From an uncultured Acetatifactor sp. (GTDB lineage Bacteria; Bacillota; Clostridia; Lachnospirales; Lachnospiraceae): a stretch of 6,498 nt of DNA. The translations under genes were made by a program, and so were the position numbers. Positions 5,190 to 6,498 of this stretch are shown piece after piece. The notes beneath the pieces are model-generated. The model was not told the DNA's origin. It made no database searches and saw nothing but the letters and a program-made list of their open reading frames with translations. Numbering within the stretch: position 1 is the first letter of the stretch; each line of letters begins with the position of its first letter. Location of the stretch: assembly GCA_910584435.1 (NCBI GenBank), contig CAJUAP010000029.1, forward strand, positions 45,228 through 51,725, read 5' to 3'.

Positions 5190-5323
5190 GGAATTCCCTT
5201 CTTCCGATTCCCGGTAACAGTTCCTATCCGTCTTCCAGGCATCAAGAATCTCCCGGCAGACTCCTATGCGCCTGATTGCAGCAGCCCATCCGATACATGT
5301 CTATGATATTTCCGTGTGCCCGG
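5190..5323 (-). other. rimM-trmD spacer with imperfect direct repeats at its ends
   Basis: This 134-base gap holds no convincing gene, promoter or terminator. On the plus strand, TTCCGATTCCCGGTAACAG (5202-5220) and TTCCGTGTGCCCGGTTACAG (5310-5329) are imperfect copies about 108 bases apart, the second running into the rimM stop. The only internal ATG frame worth noting (start 5298) has 18 codons and no ribosome binding site. Confidence 0.5.
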
Positions 5324-5851
5324 TTACAGCAGCCCCTCCAATATGTGTACTCTGATAAATCCTGCCGCCACATCCACCTCAAGGATACATTGTTTGATTG
5401 CCGGCAGAAGCAGCTCTTTTCCTTCTTTCAGGGTAATCACATACACGTCATTTGCGCCCGTTTCCAGAACATCCTTCAAGATGCCGATTTCCATTCCGTC
5501 TTCATCCAATATTGTAAGTCCGATTAAATCCGCCACAAAATACTCATCCTTACGCAGCCGGACAGCATTGCTTCTGGTTACAAACAGGGAATACCTGCGG
5601 TATTTTTCCACATCTTCTATGCGGTCAAGTCCCTTGAATTTTAATATAACAAATTTTTTAAAAAATTTAACATTCTCTATTTCAAGGGTTATACCATTTT
5701 CCCCAGAGAACTGCCCTCCCTCTGACTGAGCAAGTATCACATCCTTTAAATGCTTAAACCGTTTGGCATCATCTGTAGTGGGATATACCTTCACTTCTCC
5801 CTGCAGACCATGAGTTGCAGTAATAATCCCGACTTGAAAAAAATCTTCCAT
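5324..5851 (-). CDS. rimM: 16S rRNA processing/maturation factor RimM
   Basis: RimM helps mature the 30S head domain, working near S19 and the 3' domain of 16S rRNA. The 175-aa protein has the normal length and both halves: the N-terminal RimM domain beginning FQVGIITATHGLQGEVKVYP (5-24), and a PRC-barrel domain from about residue 100 with RKDEYFVADLIGL (100-112), TGANDVYVI (131-139), LLLPAIKQCI (147-156) and the family ending HILEGLL. The start has AGGAG 6 bases upstream. A terminator sits between khpA and rimM, and no clear promoter follows it, so rimM-trmD may be transcribed by readthrough from the rpsP promoter or from a promoter I do not recognise. The neighbours rpsP and trmD are the classical partners of rimM. 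Confidence 0.97.
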   Translation of the reverse strand: MEDFFQVGIITATHGLQGEVKVYPTTDDAKRFKHLKDVILAQSEGGQFSGENGITLEIENVKFFKKFVILKFKGLDRIEDVEKYRRYSLFVTRSNAVRLRKDEYFVADLIGLTILDEDGMEIGILKDVLETGANDVYVITLKEGKELLLPAIKQCILEVDVAAGFIRVHILEGLL

Positions 5852-5886
5852 GTAATTCTCCTGTCACATACTTGTATAAATGCATC

Positions 5887-5970
5887 CTCCTGCTCATTGC
5901 CTCCGGAAAAATGATAGGGAGGAACCGCCATACGCATTCCTCCCTACTGGCTTCCGGTCATTGTCTCCGG
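5887..5970. repeat. imperfect 20-bp direct repeats flanking the khpA terminator
   Basis: CTCCTGCTCATTGCCTCCGG (5887-5906) and CTTCCGGTCATTGTCTCCGG (5951-5970) agree at 16 of 20 positions and lie either side of the hairpin at 5915-5946. Both contain a CCGGAG-x-CAATGA core on the minus strand. Confidence 0.55.
5907..5946 (-). terminator. intrinsic terminator between khpA and rimM
   Basis: On the minus strand TAGGGAGGAA (5946-5937) pairs perfectly with TTCCTCCCTA (5924-5915), a 10-bp stem with a 12-base loop, followed by TCATTTTTCC with five T residues at 5911-5907. This is a good Rho-independent terminator for an rpsP-khpA transcript. It lies 68 bases after the khpA stop and about 56 bases before the rimM start. 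Confidence 0.8.
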
Positions 5971-6013
5971 CATGATAGATCCGTCAAAATGAGCTTCGGA
6001 TGAGCTATTCTTC

Positions 6014-6241
6014 TCAAACGATTTCCACATCCACATTCATTTTGTCTTTGGATGAAGCCGCCTTTACAACAGAGCGGATGGATTTGGCAATCCTGCCCTG
6101 TTTGCCGATTACTTTACCCATATCGGATGCAGCTACATGAAGTTCCAGGACCGTATTTTTTCCTTCTGTCTTCTCGGTCACAACAACCTCATCCGGATTG
6201 TTCACCAATGCTTTCGCTATCACTTCCACTAATTCCTTCAT
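6014..6241 (-). CDS. khpA: KH-domain RNA-binding protein KhpA
   Basis: KhpA is a small single-KH RNA-binding protein; in Firmicutes it pairs with KhpB (EloR/Jag) and affects cell elongation and RNA regulation. The 75-aa protein is one KH fold with the RNA-binding loop GKQG at 46-49 inside MGKVIGKQGRIAKSIRSVV (41-59), and it is of normal length. The start is 23 bases after rpsP and has a perfect GGAGG 6 bases upstream, so it is cotranscribed with rpsP. The position between rpsP and rimM is the usual one in Gram-positive bacteria. A partner khpB is not in this window. Confidence 0.95.
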   Translation of the reverse strand: MKELVEVIAKALVNNPDEVVVTEKTEGKNTVLELHVAASDMGKVIGKQGRIAKSIRSVVKAASSKDKMNVDVEIV

Positions 6242-6264
6242 AAGCTACCTCCAAAGAATCCGAT

Positions 6265-6498
6265 TTATTTCTCGATACCGGCTGCCTTGAAGAGCTTACC
6301 TACTACTTCAGTGGGTTGTGCACCGGTTGCCAGCCACTTCTTAGCCAACTCTTCATTAATCTTAAATGTACTGGGATCGGTACTGGGATCATAAGTCCCG
6401 ATTTCTTCAATAAACCTGCCGTCTCTGGGAGAACGGGAATCAGCCACAATGATTCTATAAAAAGGAGCCTTCTTCTGTCCCATTCTTCTCAATCTGAT
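6265..6498 (-). CDS. rpsP: 30S ribosomal protein S16 (5' end beyond the window)
   Basis: S16 is a core 30S assembly protein that binds 16S rRNA. The visible part starts I-R-L-R-R-M-G-Q-K-K-A-P-F-Y-R and continues through IIVADSRSPRDGRFIEEIGTYDP, INEELAKKWLATGAQPTEVV and LFKAAGI, all typical of the family. About four residues (usually M-A-V-K) lie past the right edge, so the gene is incomplete here. The TTG at 6492 codes for Leu within the conserved IRLRRMG and is not the start. As first gene in the visible cluster it probably carries the main promoter upstream, outside the window. Confidence 0.97.
   Translation of the reverse strand: MRLRRMGQKKAPFYRIIVADSRSPRDGRFIEEIGTYDPSTDPSTFKINEELAKKWLATGAQPTEVVGKLFKAAGIEK

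Noticed and set aside
5242..5298. 18-codon frame in the rimM-trmD gap
   Set aside because: It has no ribosome binding site, and a frame this short is expected by chance.
5852..5906. Promoter for rimM after the terminator (TATACA as -10)
   Set aside because: No acceptable -35 hexamer is found at 16-18 bases, so I could not support it.
6265..6492. TTG at 6492 as the start of rpsP
   Set aside because: The frame stays open to the window edge and the upstream codons match the conserved IRLRRMG of S16, so the start lies outside.

Overview
The window is a stretch of bacterial core chromosome, most likely from a low-to-mid-GC Firmicute of the class Clostridia (Lachnospiraceae-like). The evidence is the conserved gene order rpsP-khpA-rimM-trmD-rplS-lepB-rbgA-lepB-rnhB, the strong AGGAGG-type ribosome binding sites, a circularly permuted RbgA GTPase of the Firmicute type, and an RNase HII with the long N-terminal extension seen in Bacillus and Clostridia. 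The family assignment is an inference from gene order and protein style, not a database match.

Every gene is on the minus strand, so the region reads from right to left. It opens with rpsP (30S protein S16, cut by the right edge) and khpA (small KH RNA-binding protein), which end at a good intrinsic terminator. Next come rimM (16S maturation) and trmD (tRNA m1G37 methyltransferase). A 14-bp-arm hairpin overlaps the trmD stop codon, and just after it lies a strong extended -10 promoter with a leader of about 90 nt for rplS (50S protein L19). A terminator-like hairpin follows rplS. The tightly packed group lepB-rbgA-lepB-rnhB comes last: two different type I signal peptidases on either side of the 50S assembly GTPase RbgA, then RNase HII. 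A 43-bp tandem repeat closes the left edge. The hairpins suggest one syntenic cluster divided into transcription segments, which could give ribosomal proteins and processing enzymes different expression levels.

The most unusual element is trmD. The frame is 535 codons, about twice the usual 240-250. A complete TrmD domain is followed, without a stop, by about 290 residues ending in a GNAT (acetyl-CoA-dependent N-acyltransferase) fold. This added part carries two in-frame tandem repeats (18 bp x 3 and 15 bp x 2). Other points are a Glu where the TrmD catalytic Asp is expected, a 43-bp repeat that copies a ribosome binding site and ATG at the left edge, a 10-bp perfect hairpin inside the start of rnhB, and candidate leader control of rplS.

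Functionally the cluster joins ribosome components (S16, L19), ribosome assembly factors (RimM, RbgA), tRNA modification (TrmD), RNA binding (KhpA), protein export (two signal peptidases) and genome upkeep (RNase HII). I see no mobile element, tRNA, rRNA or CRISPR array, and no stretch over 300 bases without a gene.
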